Shown: positions 36,807 to 50,500, counted from the first letter of the stretch. The stretch is 64,000 bases of DNA from Leptodontidium sp. MPI-SDFR-AT-0119 (GCA_020726505.1 JAHLEZ010000013.1:372001-436000), one strand, 5' to 3'. The notes: a model not told the origin generated them from the letters alone. Numbers and translations are program-made.

Positions 36807-37583
36807 CATGGCCTCAACACGAAGTCTGGTGCAGGCGTGCCGGTCTAATCATGGAACATCCAAGGGGAGCTGGCCCGGAGGTGTGCAGCCAAGTGAGACC
36901 ATTTTCGCGCTATCACTTGCTCTGGCCGGGGTCAGCTCACTATCAAACCTCCGGTTGGCTAGTCGCCGCCAGCTGCTAACTGCGTTGAGTTGCATCAGTC
37001 CATCTGCATCTCCAGTGGCGGCCTAGTGGAGGCGCGACATCTTGATCCGGGCCATTCATTTTGTTGATTTGAGGTGGTCGGGGCTTGGGTTGGGGATTTC
37101 ATAAGACTTCTCCTCTCCTTCTTCTCACATTCCGTTGTCCCTTTGGCCCTCGCTGACTGAATTTCAACACTCGCTTGTGTCTGTCCATCTTTGTGATTCT
37201 AATCTTCTTGACTTTTTACTTGGTATTTGAGATCTCACTCGCTCGATCCTCAACAACCTCGTATCCGTTTAAAAAGGTATGGATCCTCGAACCACATTCC
37301 CCATCTTCCTGAGGAGCTTGTGATCTCTAACTGGGTGCAATGGACAAGCTGCATTGCTTCCTAAGTATCAACAGCCAACTGGTGATATTGAAGAGCAATC
37401 GTTCCTTGCCTTGGGCGGATACCCAGTTGGATTCTCCGTGGCCTTTAAACCCCTGCGAAGGATCACGACTCCAAAAGTCCAACACGATTCTCTAATGATC
37501 AATGACTGATAGTTCCACGCAGATAGTCTTCTGAATCTCACTTCCATTCTCAGCACATTCGGATCAACCATATATCTTCGACC
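36807..37583. other. promoter/leader of the Cys-rich surface-protein gene
   Basis: Upstream of the plus-strand gene at 37584 the strand becomes pyrimidine-rich from about 37090. An AAAAAG|GTATGG at about 37276 could be the donor of a 5'-UTR intron (inference). No coding gene is seen. Confidence 0.4.
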
Positions 37584-38278
37584 ATGCCTTCATTCAAGAC
37601 CTCTGCTGCCGTTCTGGCCGCTGCACTCTTCTCCTTGAGTGTTCACTCCCAATCAGTCTATACTATAGACCCGGATAGTGTCGATCTACCCACCCGCCAA
37701 GGATGGTGTTCCTCGCAAACGGCAGCATGCCCTCTGCTCTGCCTGCAGCTCTCAGGTAACTCTTCAACCACTGCTGCAAACGACTGTGATGCTGTAAGAT
37801 ACCTGTTCAATTCATACTTTTCAATTGCTGACCCAAGCAGGAAACGCTTTCATACGACTGCATCTGTGGAAACGGATTGAGCCCCAACGCCAGCGAATAC
37901 TCCCAAACCCTCCCATACTTCGAATGTCAAGCATACGGAAACCAGTGCGTGGCAGCATGCAATGGCAACACTCCATGCCAGAGTGCTTGCCGAGACGATC
38001 ACCCATGCGGTGCCCAAAATCCTACCAGAGTCAACACCACAACCAGCTCTTCCGCTACTGCTACAACTCTGCCAGCGGGAGCAACCACTGGTGCCGGAGG
38101 AGCCGTTGTGTATAATGGACTTGGAGGAGATGCCACCACAACAGCTGCCTCGGGTGCTCAAGCCACTTCAGCTGACACGAAGAAGAACGGTGCACAGATG
38201 GCGTTGGACATCGGCCGCGGCTACAGCTTTGCTGTTGTGTTCGCCGGTCTCTTCGCCGGATTTGCTTTGGTCATGTAG
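37584..38278 (+). CDS. Cys-rich, probably GPI-anchored surface protein (DUF7707-like, 215 aa)
   Basis: Exons 37584-37793 and 37841-38278, joined by a 47-bp intron with GTAAGA/CAG ends in phase 0. The N-terminus is a signal peptide (MPSFKTSAAVLAAALFSLSV, cleavage near HSQS). The mature domain of ~110 residues has regularly spaced cysteines (GWCSSQTAACPLLCLQL, NDCDAE, YDCICGNG, FECQAYGNQCVAACNG, SACRDDHPCG). This is the pattern of the fungal DUF7707 family, assigned from memory. A Ser/Thr/Ala-rich stalk follows. The protein ends in a hydrophobic tail (SFAVVFAGLFAGFALVM) after a small polar patch, which is a GPI-attachment signal. The product should be displayed on the plasma membrane or wall. 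Its function is unknown. The pyrimidine-rich leader and start context support the chosen ATG. Confidence 0.88.
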
Positions 38279-39352
38279 GACAACTAGGACTTCTCTTGTG
38301 CTTGATTTGCTGTATCGAATGTCTCGATTTGGGGCCCACAAGTCTCGACGACACACCGCGTCGGTTTAGCGATGGATTTAAAATGGATTGATTGGTCTTA
38401 GCATTTTCAGCGCGTTCTTGCATGTTACCACAGAGCAGAGGGAATCGGCCTCTATCATAATTGGTAATGAAGTGGCAGTTGGTGAAGCTTTACTTAAGGG
38501 CGTACCTCGTACTTCGGGTGTTGATAGGTGAATGGAATAATCAGTACCTACCTACTTGGATACTTCCAATTGTCTGTCTGATGACCCACACGGCTTGAAA
38601 CTGTTGATTGTGACGTCCTACTTGAGAATGTCCTTCTGATAGGAACTGCACTACCTCGCCATCATGGTGTGCCGTGAGGAAAGATACAGAGCTCCAGATA
38701 CAACATGTATTATGAAGGAATTGGTCTGAGAACGCATGCAACTAGGAATATCTGCTTCTGAATTTGATAAACATGGAGAGAGAAAGAAAATAGTGGTCTA
38801 TGATCTAGACTCTTCTAACTGTGGATTATTCCTGGTACTCAACTTACCGCACTCAAGCCGAGGAACTGATAGGAAGGCACTTGCCACACCAGACTCTGTT
38901 ACACCCAAACAACGCAGATGCTGTAACACCGCCTCACAGGCCTACAAATAGATCCATTCGTTGCTATCATATAGACAGACGGCTGCGCTCTCTTTACTCA
39001 ACTCGAGCTTGGATGAATTGGATTCAAGCCCGTCTTCACGTGCGACTAGCTGGCTGATTGATGACGACCGCCGACCGAGGACTCCACGAATCAATCTTGC
39101 AGGGTTCACGAAATCCCAATTTCAACATTTATTAACCGGCCCATCCGCGAACTCCTCCCCTTTTGCCAAAAGAGACCATGCCTCGATGACCACCTGCCTC
39201 TTCAAACAAACCTTTGTATATTTCACCATTGTCGCCGACGTCGGAGCGTATTCCGACTGACCCTATCCAGAATTCGGCCCCTAAATCTTCTCGCGGTCAA
39301 GACAGAGCCGCATAGTCTTCTGCCTCAACCTGTCACAACTCCCAAGTCCCCA
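38279..39352. other. intergenic region
   Basis: 3' flank of the surface-protein gene and promoter of the phosphotransferase gene. I see no gene, RNA gene or strong repeat. Confidence 0.5.
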
Positions 39353-40814
39353 ATGGCGCCGAGCAAAAGTACGTTTCAATACCCCAAAGCGCTTTTGTGT
39401 AGAGCCTCTTGCTGACGAGATTGCAACGTGATAGAGGAGGCAGCGCACGAGTGCGTCTCGGAAGAGGCACTTGTCCACTTGAAGTCCTACAAGTATTCGA
39501 GTGTTGACAAGTCCCTGATCTCGAATTATATCCTCAAACACTACGTACGATCCCAACTACCTCCACGATACACGGAAGAAATATGCTGAGACGAATATAG
39601 TGGAATGCTTTCGTGGAACTTCTGCCGTTATGGCTTGCACCGAACATGGTCACATTGCTGGGATTCTTCTTCATCCTCTCCAATGTGATATGCCTTGTGA
39701 TTTGGATGCCAGATTTGGTTGGACCTGTGTGTTAATTGAGGGGCCCCCTTACAGAGCTCAAGTGCTGACTTCTGCCTTCTAGGGACCATCATGGTTGTAC
39801 TACAGCTTTGCCTTTGGCCTCTGGATGTACTCGACAATGGACAATGTGGATGGGAAACAGGCACGAAGGACTGGCACATCTAGCGGTCTTGGGGAACTAT
39901 TCGACCACGGTATCGACTCGCTCAATTGCACTCTGGCCAGCTTATGCGAAACCGCAGCAATGGGTCTCGGAACCTCGAAAGCGGGAATATTCACAGCCCT
40001 CATTCCATGTCTGCCCATGTTCTTCTCGACGTGGGAAACATACCACACGCACACCCTGTATCTGGGTGTATTCAACGGACCTACTGAAGGTCTCATTCTT
40101 GCTTGCACCCTTATGATCCTGTCAGGATACTATGGCCCTGAAATTTGGACTCGACGAATCACGGACTTAGTTGGACATCACTACTTTTTTGGATACCATG
40201 AATTCTTTGGTACATACTCCGTCAGGGATCTTTGGGTCCCGATCCTTGTTGTATCTCTTTTTGGAGCCCATGTTCCATTTTGTGTTATCAATGTTGTCAA
40301 AGCTCGCCGGAGAGACAACCTCCCAGTTATGCCGGTTTTCTTGGAGTGGACCCCAATGGCTGTGTTCACATTCGCCATCGGCGCCTGGCTATTTTCGCCA
40401 TACTCGACATTGATGCCGGATAATCACTTGGTCCTCTTTTGCTTGACCATGTCTTTTGTCTTCGGCAGAATGACGACCAAGATTATTCTGGCCCATCTCA
40501 CTCGGCAACCATTTCCATACTGGACCGTCATGCTCACTCCCTTGGTCGGTGGTGCTATTCTGGGCAACCTCCCACGAATCGGACTACCTCAAGTTACCCC
40601 CTTTATTGAGCTGTGGTATCTTCGGGCCTACCTCGTCTTTGCTCTCATCGTCTACTTCCGCTGGGCTTTCTTGGTCATCAACAGCATTTGCGATTACTTG
40701 GGCATCAATTGCTTGACCATTCCAACCAACAAGTTAGTTGCGAATCAGGAGAAAGCTAAGGCTGCAAATGGAAATGCCAAGTCGACAAATGGACATGGCA
40801 AAAGAGCGGACTAG
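39353..40814 (+). CDS. ept1: choline/ethanolamine phosphotransferase (CDP-alcohol phosphatidyltransferase, 427 aa)
   Basis: Exons 39353-39368 (16 nt), 39435-39544, 39601-39726 and 39783-40814 sum to 428 codons. The enzyme transfers phosphocholine or phosphoethanolamine from the CDP-alcohol to diacylglycerol, the last step of the Kennedy pathway, in ER/Golgi membranes. The CDP-alcohol phosphatidyltransferase motif D-x2-D-G-x2-A-R-x8-G-x3-D-x3-D is complete at about residues 104-126 (DNVDGKQARR...GELFDHGID). The N-terminal LKSYKYSSVDKSLISNYILK and WLAPNMVTLLGF match CPT1/EPT1 enzymes. Several transmembrane helices follow, and the C-terminal tail is short and polar. Yeast has two paralogues; sequence alone does not tell me whether this one prefers choline or ethanolamine, so the symbol is provisional. 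The 16-nt first exon is supported by phase and by the homologous N-terminus. Confidence 0.93.
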
Positions 40815-42233
40815 ACGGGTAATCGGCTGTCTAGGTGCGGGCGGGCCCAGAAGCCTAGTTCAACACTATGGGGCGAAGAGACGTTGCAGTCATTTTTTCG
40901 CTGTGACTATTACGAAAGTCATGACTTGGGGAGGTCTATTATTCATCAATAGGGATATATCATTTACATAAGTATTAATAGACTTTGTCCGTTGGAGTGT
41001 GAGGGGAGATGGACTGGTTGAGAAAAGGAGAGGGAGATATCAAAGTCGAAGAAAGCATTGGATAGGCGTTTGTCAAGAAGAGTGGAACGGACGCATTGTT
41101 GATAGGTGTTGTGGTATTGTTTTGTGTAGTATAAATCAGTAGAAAGACAGCAAGCATTCCTTAAAAGTTCAGTGTGGGTATCAACTCAAGGTCCTCAACT
41201 TCACAGCCCAGCCACACTTAGCGGAAATACATACCAGTAATATAGTCAAGGAAGACGAGAACCTAGTGATTTCCAGAACCCTGTCCAGCTGTGTGAAGTG
41301 GAAAATACACAGCCCGGGGAAGGGTTTCCCTTGCGGCATTGATAATTCGGGTCTCGTATATCGCACAGCACTGCCGAGAAGTCACACTTGACCCAATTTT
41401 CCCACTTCGAACAAGCTTTCTCCCTATGTCAAAGCCATCTAATAGCGGCTGCTAACTCGCTAAGAGTGCCGTCAGATCCAGATGTTCAGAATAGTCACTG
41501 GAGTACAGTGGGTCTGAAGATTAAGTCACGTAAAGTAAGGGCCCAAGAAACCACCGGGCAAATCAACGTTATACGCGTATTTTCGCTGAGCCTTGCCAGA
41601 GCTCAGTCCCTTGTTAGGAAAGAAATTCAATAGGAGAGAAAAGAAAGTACTTGAAGATGGGTATCGGCACTTGGTAGGCGGTGGCCTTTTTCTTGATGAT
41701 GGTAACTTGGTAACGGTATCTTACGATTGTCAGCCACCTTTGCCGCGTTGTGTTTACGAAACCCAAAAAGCCAGTGAATGAACGAGCTGGCGAAACAGAG
41801 TTCAGCAAGTCAGCAAAAAGGAACGCCCAACCAGACATAAGGTACCTCTCCCTTCAGTACCACATATTCTGCTTGTGGACTCTAATCGGGTCTTACCTTA
41901 CTTCCATAGCCGGCTCCATTACGAATACATACCTAACCGACTCTGAAGGATCATCATACGACGAGGGTATTTCAGCTTGGAGCTGCAGCTCTTCCTGTTT
42001 TTCCTTCCTCATCCAGGTTTGAAGAAAGCGAGTGAGTGAGTGACGGGAGTGAGGGCTGGGATTCGAGACTCGAGACTCGACTTTACCCCGCCAGATCAAA
42101 CCAGACCAGAGCAAGCCAGCAAGCCAGACAGCCAGCCACAATCAGACGTGTGCATGTGCAGCTCACCCGCCCATCATTCGCCCCCTCCAAACCGAAATAT
42201 CCTTGCCTTGGCAGGGAATCGCGAGCATTAATT
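40815..42233. other. intergenic region
   Basis: 3' flank of the phosphotransferase gene and promoter/leader of the IQ-motif gene. GAGACTCGAGACTCGA lies near 42063, and AGCCAGCAAGCCAGACAGCCAGCC near 42115. A frame open from 42036 is in phase with the IQ gene but begins with GTG, so it is read as leader. Confidence 0.5.
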
Positions 42234-44266
42234 ATGACGCTCCATCCCACCACCAGCAGCACCACTTGCCCCGCGGTTGCCGATAAGCTTCACCAAAACC
42301 GCAACGATCAAAACAACAACCAAAGACTCAGCAACCACGACAGAGCACACAAAGAAGAGCCTCTGGAAGACCACAGGCCTAGACGATCAAGTTCCCTACA
42401 CCGGAAGAAGCGCGATTCGAAAATCTCCGTCTCGACGGGGAGTTCGGCGCGCAGCAGCAGCCACCAGGAATATCTCGACAGTTTGGAGGTCCCGACGCAG
42501 GAAATGGTGCAGCGGATTGGGGAGATCCAGGAGCGGAAGGAGGAGGAGATCATGCACCGGATATCTGGGGATCTGAACCATGAGGAGAGAGAGAAAGCTG
42601 CGAATCTGATTCAGAGGAATTATCGCGGCCATAGGGAACGGAGGATGTTAAATGGCCTGAGTTTGGATCCGAGTACGCGATGGGTGGAAGCTATTCGGGA
42701 GGCTCAGTATCGCAACTTGACGACGCCGAGAGCGAGGGGGAACTTGGAAAATAGTAATGCTGGGAAGGATATTACGGCGAGTAGTGTGCATAGTTCTGGG
42801 ACTGTGAATGTTGCACGCCAGAATTGGAAGAAGATTGGTCTTATTACGAGGAGAGCCGGGGGAGATGAGGATTCGGATAGCCAGAGTAGTGATGATGAGA
42901 ATACGCCTGAGCAGGAGCGAGAGGAGAGGCGGAAGCGAAAGTTGGAGGCTAAGCTGCAACGACAGAAAGCTGCTAGGGTTATGGATTTGCAGTATTTTCT
43001 GGAGATGGTGGATGTCAAGCACAGATACGGGAGTAATTTGAGGACTTATCATGAAGAATGGAAAAAGGCTGAAACGAAGGAGAATTTCTTCTATTGGTTG
43101 GATTATGGAGAGGGCAGATTCATTGACTGCCAAGGGTGTCCAAGAGAACGTTTGGAAAAGGAGCAGGTCCGGTATCTTTCGAAGGAAGAGAGGCTAGACT
43201 ATTTGGTAAAAATCGATGAGGAGGGGAGGTTATGCTGGGCAAAGAACGGAGTTCGAATTGATACTACGGAGCAGTATAAAGATTCGATTCATGGCATCGT
43301 AAGTTTGAAGTTTTTCTTGTAAATGCAAAAGTCTGGCCTGGAGCTGGGTATTCAGGACCGCTCGATTTTGCGACCAAACGACTGACTTCAATCCAGGTGC
43401 CAGCGGATGACACCACACCAGCTTTCCGAGTTGCAGAAGGAGAGGCAGCTACTGGACTTCAAGACCACGATCATTCGGACTCATCTTCGGAATCTGGAGA
43501 TGGTTCAGACGATACATCAGCCCGTGCCGACAAGTATGCGACTCCCGACTTTGACAAGGCCAAGGGTGTCAAGAAAGTATCTCATGTCTCCGCGGCTACA
43601 ATTTTCAACAAGCTGCTTCGAAGCTCTGTCAAGAAGAACACTTGGATATTCGTCGCGGACACTTCATTTCGACTTTATGTGGGCATCAAGCAATCAGGTG
43701 CCTTTCAACATTCCTCATTTCTACACGGCTCTCGAATCTCAGCAGCCGGGTTGATCAAAGTCAAGAACGGAAGAATTGCCAAGTTGAGTCCTCTTAGTGG
43801 ACATTACCGACCACCAGTCTCCAACTTTAGAGCCTTCATCCACTCGCTGAAGGATGCTGGCGTAGACATGAGCCATGTCTCAATATCTCGCTCTTACACG
43901 GTCCTATTGGGACTCGAAGCCTATGTCAAAACTAGAAAGCGAGGAAAGAGGTTCATGAGAAAGCTCGTGCATGGTAAAGACAAAATCCTATCTCCTGAAG
44001 AGCTGGCGAAGAGAGAAGAGGCAGCGCGGGACAAGAGCGAGAGCGCAGCAAAGGAAGCACGATTTCTAGAGATGAAACGAGAGGCAGAGGAAAAGGACAA
44101 GGAGAATTACAATTCCAGGCTCCTGGAGAAATTGCATCTCACGAGATCTCATGCTCCCACGCATGAATCTGGGGAGATCGGACAGAGAGAGACAGATTCC
44201 GATGTGCAGGTTCCTGGGACGGGGCCTGAAAATGCTATTGCGCCCGAGGGGAAGAGGAGCGAATGA
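42234..44266 (+). CDS. IQ-motif (calmodulin-binding) protein (644 aa)
   Basis: Exons 42234-43298 and 43397-44266, joined by a 98-bp intron with GTAAGT/CAG ends in phase 0. The N-terminal ~100 residues are polar with many Asn, His and Ser. An IQ motif, AANLIQRNYRGHRERRML, lies near residues 125-142 and should bind calmodulin or another EF-hand light chain. A charged coiled-coil-like stretch follows (EQEREERRKRKLEAKLQRQK). A conserved-looking block then has DLQYFLEMVDVKHRYGSNL, FFYWLDYGEG and YLSKEERLDYL, and continues after the intron (HVSAATIFNKLLR, WIFVADTSFRLYVGIK). The C-terminus is Lys/Glu-rich. Similar single-IQ proteins are common in Pezizomycotina, and I know no assigned function. The first ATG in frame is 42234. 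Confidence 0.88.
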
Positions 44267-45008
44267 AGTCATATGTTTGGATGAATGCTTGACGAGCGAG
44301 CGATGATAGATGAGTTGATACCCAGTTTGTGTAAATAATGTTTGTTGGTTGTATATAGAGTTTACGAGTGAGAGCGGAGGTCTATGGTTAAAGACTTGAA
44401 ATTCGTAGTGGACAAGTCTTGATGTTTGCTTGATTTCTCCGAGCAGTTTGCCTTTTGGCTTGTGACTTTCCAAATCGTGCAGCTTGAAAAGAAGAAACGG
44501 ATGAGATTCAAGCAGAGAACTGCTCCTAAGAGATAAATAACTTGTAGCAAGTATGAAAGCATTAAAACTTCGAACAGATCTAATCTGGTGTCATCATCCA
44601 GAGCCTAAACTTGAGTTGTCGAACCTGGAATGAAGACTATGATACTTCTTGATATTGATATTTGTCAAACAGCTTTGGGTGGCAGGTGCACCACCATCGC
44701 TGTTTCCTTGAAAACATTGTTTGCTTGCTTCTTAATAAATCAATGCCCCCAGCACCCGATTAATTGCTTCCTGAGTTGAAACACCAAATAAATTAACAAC
44801 TCCATTGATTGAATCAATTGAATCGCGAATTTTGCTTGAATTGCTGTTGAACGCCCTGCCCTTGCGGTCATCAGTGTTCCCCTCCCATCGGGCTTCGCGT
44901 AGCAGGGAGACAGCGGGAGTCATTTCATGCTACTTTCTTTATCGCGGAAGACTGTGAACTCACCAATTCTTCCTCGCAGAAGCATGCCCTGCGCGTCGCT
45001 CCAGATCA
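44267..45008. other. intergenic region
   Basis: 3' flank of the IQ gene and promoter of the SAS4-domain gene. It is AT-rich in the middle, with no recognised feature. Confidence 0.5.
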
Positions 45009-46576
45009 ATGGCTTCTCATCTTACTCGGGCTTCCAAGAGAGCTGAGGGCCTCACGACGAGATCTGGCACGAGAAACAACGTCGCGACCATTCCAGGCAA
45101 CCAGCACCAGCAGCAGTCGAACATTGGGAAGAAGAAGCGCCCAAGGGATCCAGTCGATCACGAAGAAGACCCCTCGATCGCGAAGAAGAAGGCTCGTATT
45201 GCTATTGAGATTCATCCACGACCCAAGGCCCAACCAAAAACCCGATCTCTCGTCATCAACGCGAATTTGGACGTCGCTCCACCACCTCAGCAGCAGCGTG
45301 CCGCATCGCCATCACCACCAAAACAAGAACAGACAGCCACGCAGACAGAAGCCCCTTCACCACCCACGCGCAAACACACAAACCACCATGATAAGGTTGT
45401 CAATGGCATCAAGCACGAGCTCGATCGATTACAGCCTAATTCTGCAGATCTCAAGGATGAAAAGCGCAAGTTACGATCGCAGGAAGGCACACGGTTCAAG
45501 AGCGAGTTATCCGCGTACTTTCCGGAATACGACGAAATAATTGGCAATGAGCCCAAGGAAGAACGTATGATTCGCAATCTCTCCGTCTGCGGATATTGAA
45601 TATACAGCTAATGTCTACAGATATTTTGAACCTCGATACCCCCATAATCATCCTCGACAGTGCCAAGACCTCAAAACATCCTCCAAGAAAACACAACGCG
45701 CCAGAATATCCCTTGAAAGAATTTTCCGACTACCTTTTCACCGACCTCCACGATGCACAGCGAGTAGATTTCTCATGGCTGGATAAGAATTACAAGGAGG
45801 ATGGTGGGGAAGATCCTTTGTCCGACGCGTATTTCGACTCAATACACCGAAAACCCGAACGGCAAGAGAAGGCCATTAGGAATACGGACAAAGGTCGCGC
45901 ACAACATGAAAAAGATCAGGTCATACGATTGTTAGAGGGATTGCAAGGTCATGATTGGCTAAAGTTGATGGGTGTTAGTGGCATCACAGAAAGCAAGAAA
46001 AAGGAGTATGAGCCGGCACGAGAGTACTTCCTGCGGGGTTGCGAAGCCATCATAGAGAAGTTCCGGATATGGAAAGAGTTAGAGAAGCAGAAGAAAATCG
46101 AAAGAGAGGCTGCAATGGCGGAGGCGGAGGAGGCGGGGGAAGAGGAAGAGGAAGAGGAAGATGAGCAACCGGAAGAAGTTGAGGAGCAAGAGGAAGAAGA
46201 AGGTGATGTTAGTGATGGTGACCCGCCTGATTATAGCGACGTCGATGCATCTGCAGCTAGACAATTACATGAAGAGGCCGTTGCTCGATCAGCACCCTCT
46301 GCACGGCACCCGGAGAAGAAGGCAAAGGTCGAATTGATTCCGGACGCGTACGAAATGGTCGAGAGGGAATTCAAATCTTTCTACAACAAGCCACATCTTC
46401 GGGAAGCAGCTCTGGGAAAGCACAGGCGAAGTGGAAGAACTGCTGTAGCATGGGGGCATCCTGTTCCTGACGTTACAGAGACAGATTTTGACTTGCCGGA
46501 GGAATATCGAGATGAGGAGACACTGAAGATCCATGCGAGGAGAAAGCGCAGAGATAGGAGGGTCAGCAAATCCTGA
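45009..46576 (+). CDS. sas4: SAS4-domain protein (SAS histone acetyltransferase complex-like, 503 aa)
   Basis: Exons 45009-45564 and 45621-46576. The 56-bp intron (GTATGA, AGCTAATGTCTACAG) is in phase 1, and the exons sum to 504 codons. The N-terminal half is basic and disordered, with a nuclear-type KKKRPRD and Pro/Gln runs. The domain I assign as SAS4 begins at about residue 260: YFDSIHRKPERQEKAIRNTD, AQHEKDQVIRLLEGLQGHDW, LKLMGVSGITESKKKEYEPA, then FLRGCEAIIEKFRIWKELEK. A strongly acidic Glu tract follows, then a basic end. In yeast, Sas4 bridges Sas2 and Sas5 in the complex that acetylates H4K16. A similar nuclear role is inferred here. The track breaks at a stop in the intron, so unspliced readings would split this gene in two. 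Confidence 0.85.
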
Positions 46577-47556
46577 AGGTACATAACCAATGGACACGCA
46601 AATATGGGGGGACAAAAATGAGAGCCGAATTGAAAGTGCTTCATTCGGCATGGCTTGTTTGGTGTACAATTGGGGATATGGGTCAAGGAGTGGGTTTAAT
46701 GGCGTTTGGAGGTGGGAGCGGGGTCTTCAGGATTGTATGATAGGACTCTTACTATGGAGCAAATAAACTCTCAAATGAAGCATTAAAAGCTTGATTTTGT
46801 TGCACATAATGACAGTGACAGGAAATCATATTGATTGGTGAAGGCCTACTGACCTAGACTGTTGCTGAACAACTAAAAGCGCCTCTCAAACAAGGCTGAC
46901 CAGACGGGCGAGGCTGGGTCCCGTGATAACAGCCGATCTGCAGGGGTGCAGCTGGGCCCGAGACTGTCGCGTCAACCTCTACCATCGGCTTTGGAGGTAT
47001 CTTGGAGCTTGCCAACATCCTCTCGACGGCTTCAAATTACTCGGGGCCCATTGTAATAATAGCAGCAGCGACACTTTTCCGAGGGAAACACACTGTATAT
47101 TTTGGTACCCTTGAGCTTTCTTCTTCAGTCGCATTTCTTCTACCTTTCACCTTCCAGTCACTCCCTCATCTTTGGCTTGCCCTTGGATTCAATATTTCGC
47201 AACAACCCCTCCGCAACTGCGAACTGAGACCGCACGCAAACCCAAACCTCCAAATTTGCGACAACTAGCGACCTTCGTTTTCCTACGGCAAGCCATTTCT
47301 GCAAACCTCATCGATCTTTTCAACTACGCATCCCAAACCGCGATCTTTGCACACCTGCCTACATCTACGACATCCCCTCTTCGACCACGGACAACGCGCG
47401 CATACATACTGCACACGAACAGATCGAGCTCGGAGCTCAGGGGACGGATGAGAGGTTCGTAGGAGGAATTGTCGCGCCAGGGCAACTGGACCTCGAACGA
47501 GCGCAACCCCACGACTACTCAAACTCCGAGATCTTGCGCCAGGTCCGCTGAACGAC
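46577..47556. other. intergenic region / TAF2 leader
   Basis: 3' flank of the SAS4-domain gene and promoter of TAF2. The last ~400 bases have several short upstream frames. No other gene is seen. Confidence 0.5.
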
Positions 47557-50500
47557 ATGGACGCCAACGGTCTGCCCGTGGGTGAGAAGGTCAAGCCGGA
47601 GCCTGAATATGGATTCGTCGTGGTGAGCCAGAAGGTGGAGTTGGATATCGATTTCTCGACCCAAAGCCTGACGGGGCGCTGCGAGATCAGCATTCTGCCA
47701 AACAACAATGCCCTAAAGGAGATCACACTGGATGCCCGTCAGTGTGTGATAAACTCTGGTCAGGTCAAGGTGGATGGAGTCGCGGCTGAGTTCTGCTACG
47801 AAGACCCAATGGAGATGCTGGATATTCATGAGCGCTGGCTCTGGGGAGTCCAGCAAGCCACCCAGCAGAAGCACAGATTGAAGCCGGTGGCGATGACGGA
47901 CGACATGAGATCGAGAGGATCGCTGGCCATTACCTTGCCCCCGAGCGTCAAGATCACAGAGGCAGATCCTCTCTCCGAGAGTGCTGTCCCTCTGGCCGCA
48001 TTTCGAGGAGCAGGTTTGCCAGCTGTTCGAACTTCATCTGTTGCACCCGACGCGCCCCCTTCGGCGGTCTCGGCGACACCAAAGACAGTTGTTGGTCAAC
48101 TAGGGAACTTTAAGCCTCTAGTCGTCAGCGTATGCTTCGCTGTCAAGAGCTTCAGGGACGGTCTGCAATGGGTTGGTGTGAACGAGAGCGATTCGCGGTA
48201 TTCCCATGTCTACACGAGACATAGCATTGACCGGGGAATTGCTTCGTGTATTTTCCCTTGTGTTGATGACTCGAGTATGAGATGTTCTTGGAACATTTCT
48301 ATTCGGTGCTCAAGGACCCTTGGTGATGCGCTGAAGCGTCGTCCACCTCCCCCTCGCAGACCACATACCTTCATCAAGACACTCCATGAAGAGTACGATG
48401 TTCCGCTCAGCGAAGATGACAAGCTCCTTGAGATGACAGTTGTTTGTTCTGGAGAATTGACGAACGAGGTTACGGATCTTGAGGATAGCTCAAAGAAGAT
48501 CGTGTCATTCCATGTCGAGAAGCTTGTTGCCCCTCAGCATATTGGCTTTGCCATCGGTCCTTTTGAGCAAGTCGACCTGTCGGAATTCCGTGAAGTGGAA
48601 GATGACGACAAGCTCGGACAAGGCCAGGCCATCCCAATATGGGCATACTGTCTACCAGGCCGCTCTGGTCAAGTTCGACACGCCTGCGCACCTTTGGCAC
48701 ACACCGTTGACTATTTTACGCTTTCCTTCGGTACATATCCTTTCTTGGACTACCGAATTGTCTTTGTCGACGACCAGATTCATGACACCGAGCACGCAGC
48801 ATCACTTACGCTTTGCAGCAATCGGCTGCTGTTTCCGGAGACTATTATTGACCCGGAAGTCGAGGTTGTGAGGACGCTGGTCCACGGTATCGCAAGTCAG
48901 TGGATCGGTGTTGGTATAACTCCAGCCCAACCTCATGATCGGTGGATCACAATAGGCTTATCTCATTACATCACTGGCACCTTCATGAAGACCCTTTGTG
49001 GCAACAACGAGTACGCCTTCCGCCAGAAGACGTTGTCTGACCAGTTGGTGGACTTGGACTTCCAAAGACCCTCGCTTTATGCTCTTGGGGAGGTCCTCAA
49101 CTTGGGGACTTTTGAATACGAGTTCATGAAGCTGAAGGCGCCTCTAGTCATGTTCATTCTGGACAGGCGGCTTATCAAGGCTACAGGTTCCGTCGGTCTC
49201 ACTAGAATCCTCCAAAAAATTGTCCTGCTGGCCAATACAGCTTCTGAAACCACGCTTTCAACAGATGGTTTCCGCAAACTGTGTGAGAAGATTACCAAGT
49301 ACCGACAGCTTGATACCTTCTGGAACCAGTGGATTTTGGGTTCTGGGTGCCCGCGGTTCGTCATCAGCCAGAAATTCAACAAGAAGAGGCTATGCGTTGA
49401 ACTATCCATCGCTCAGAAGCAAGACACAATGCCGACTCAGAGAGATCTGCAGAAAGAATCTTTCCTCCGAGAAGTCAAGGAAGAAGTGCATTTGGTCTAC
49501 GCTAGCGAAGTTCAACCTGTCTTCACTGGCCCGATGACAATTCGGATCCATGAAGCTGATGGCACTCCCTACGAGCATATTGTGGAGATTCGAGAGGCAA
49601 CTCAAAAGATTGATATTCCGTACAATACAAAGTACAAGCGATTGAAGCGAAGCCGAAAGCAAAAGGAGCGTTTGAATGCTGGGGCAGCAGATCCAAATGC
49701 AGAAGGCGGAGAAGACTCTTTATTATACTGTCTGGGCGATGTTCTACAAAGAGATGAAGAGAAAGATGAGTGGGGACTAAGAGACTGGGATGCAGACACT
49801 GAGACCAAGATGGACTTGGAATCTTATGAGTGGATCCGTGTGGATGCAGATTTTGAATGGCTCTGTGAAAAACAATTTTCGGGCATGGCTTCTTACATGT
49901 ACGTCTCCCAACTGCAGCAGGATAAAGACGTCGTTGCTCAGCAGGAGTCTATGCTGTATCTTCAAGGCGTACCGCCTCATCCACTTGTGTCAACTTTCCT
50001 GACTAGGACGATGATGGACACCCGGTACTTTCATGGCATTCGCACCATGGCAGCGCTGGCCCTCAAAACACACGCCAGCTCCGCAACAGCTTTCGTTGGC
50101 ATGAACCAGCTCGAAAAGGCCTATTCGGAATTTTTTTGCTATCCGGGAAGCATGACACCTCAACCCAACGACTTCAGCGACAAGAGAGCTTACAAAGTCG
50201 AGATGGCTATAATCAAATCATTTTCCATGATTCGAGACAGCTACGGGAACTGCCCAAAGAAAGCCCGTACTATCCTCCTCGACATCCTCCGCTTTAACGA
50301 GAATTCAAATAACCAGTTCTCTGACAACTTCAAGATCACTACATTGTTGTCTGCGCTCACAGAATCTCTGATCCCGAAGAAAGATGCCACTAATCTTCTC
50401 GATATGGGAGATGACGAAGAAGATCATGAGCCTATGGAATATCGAAAGGCTGTCATTGATGAGCTGGATCGTTACCGCCGTAACGACGAATGGATCGAAT

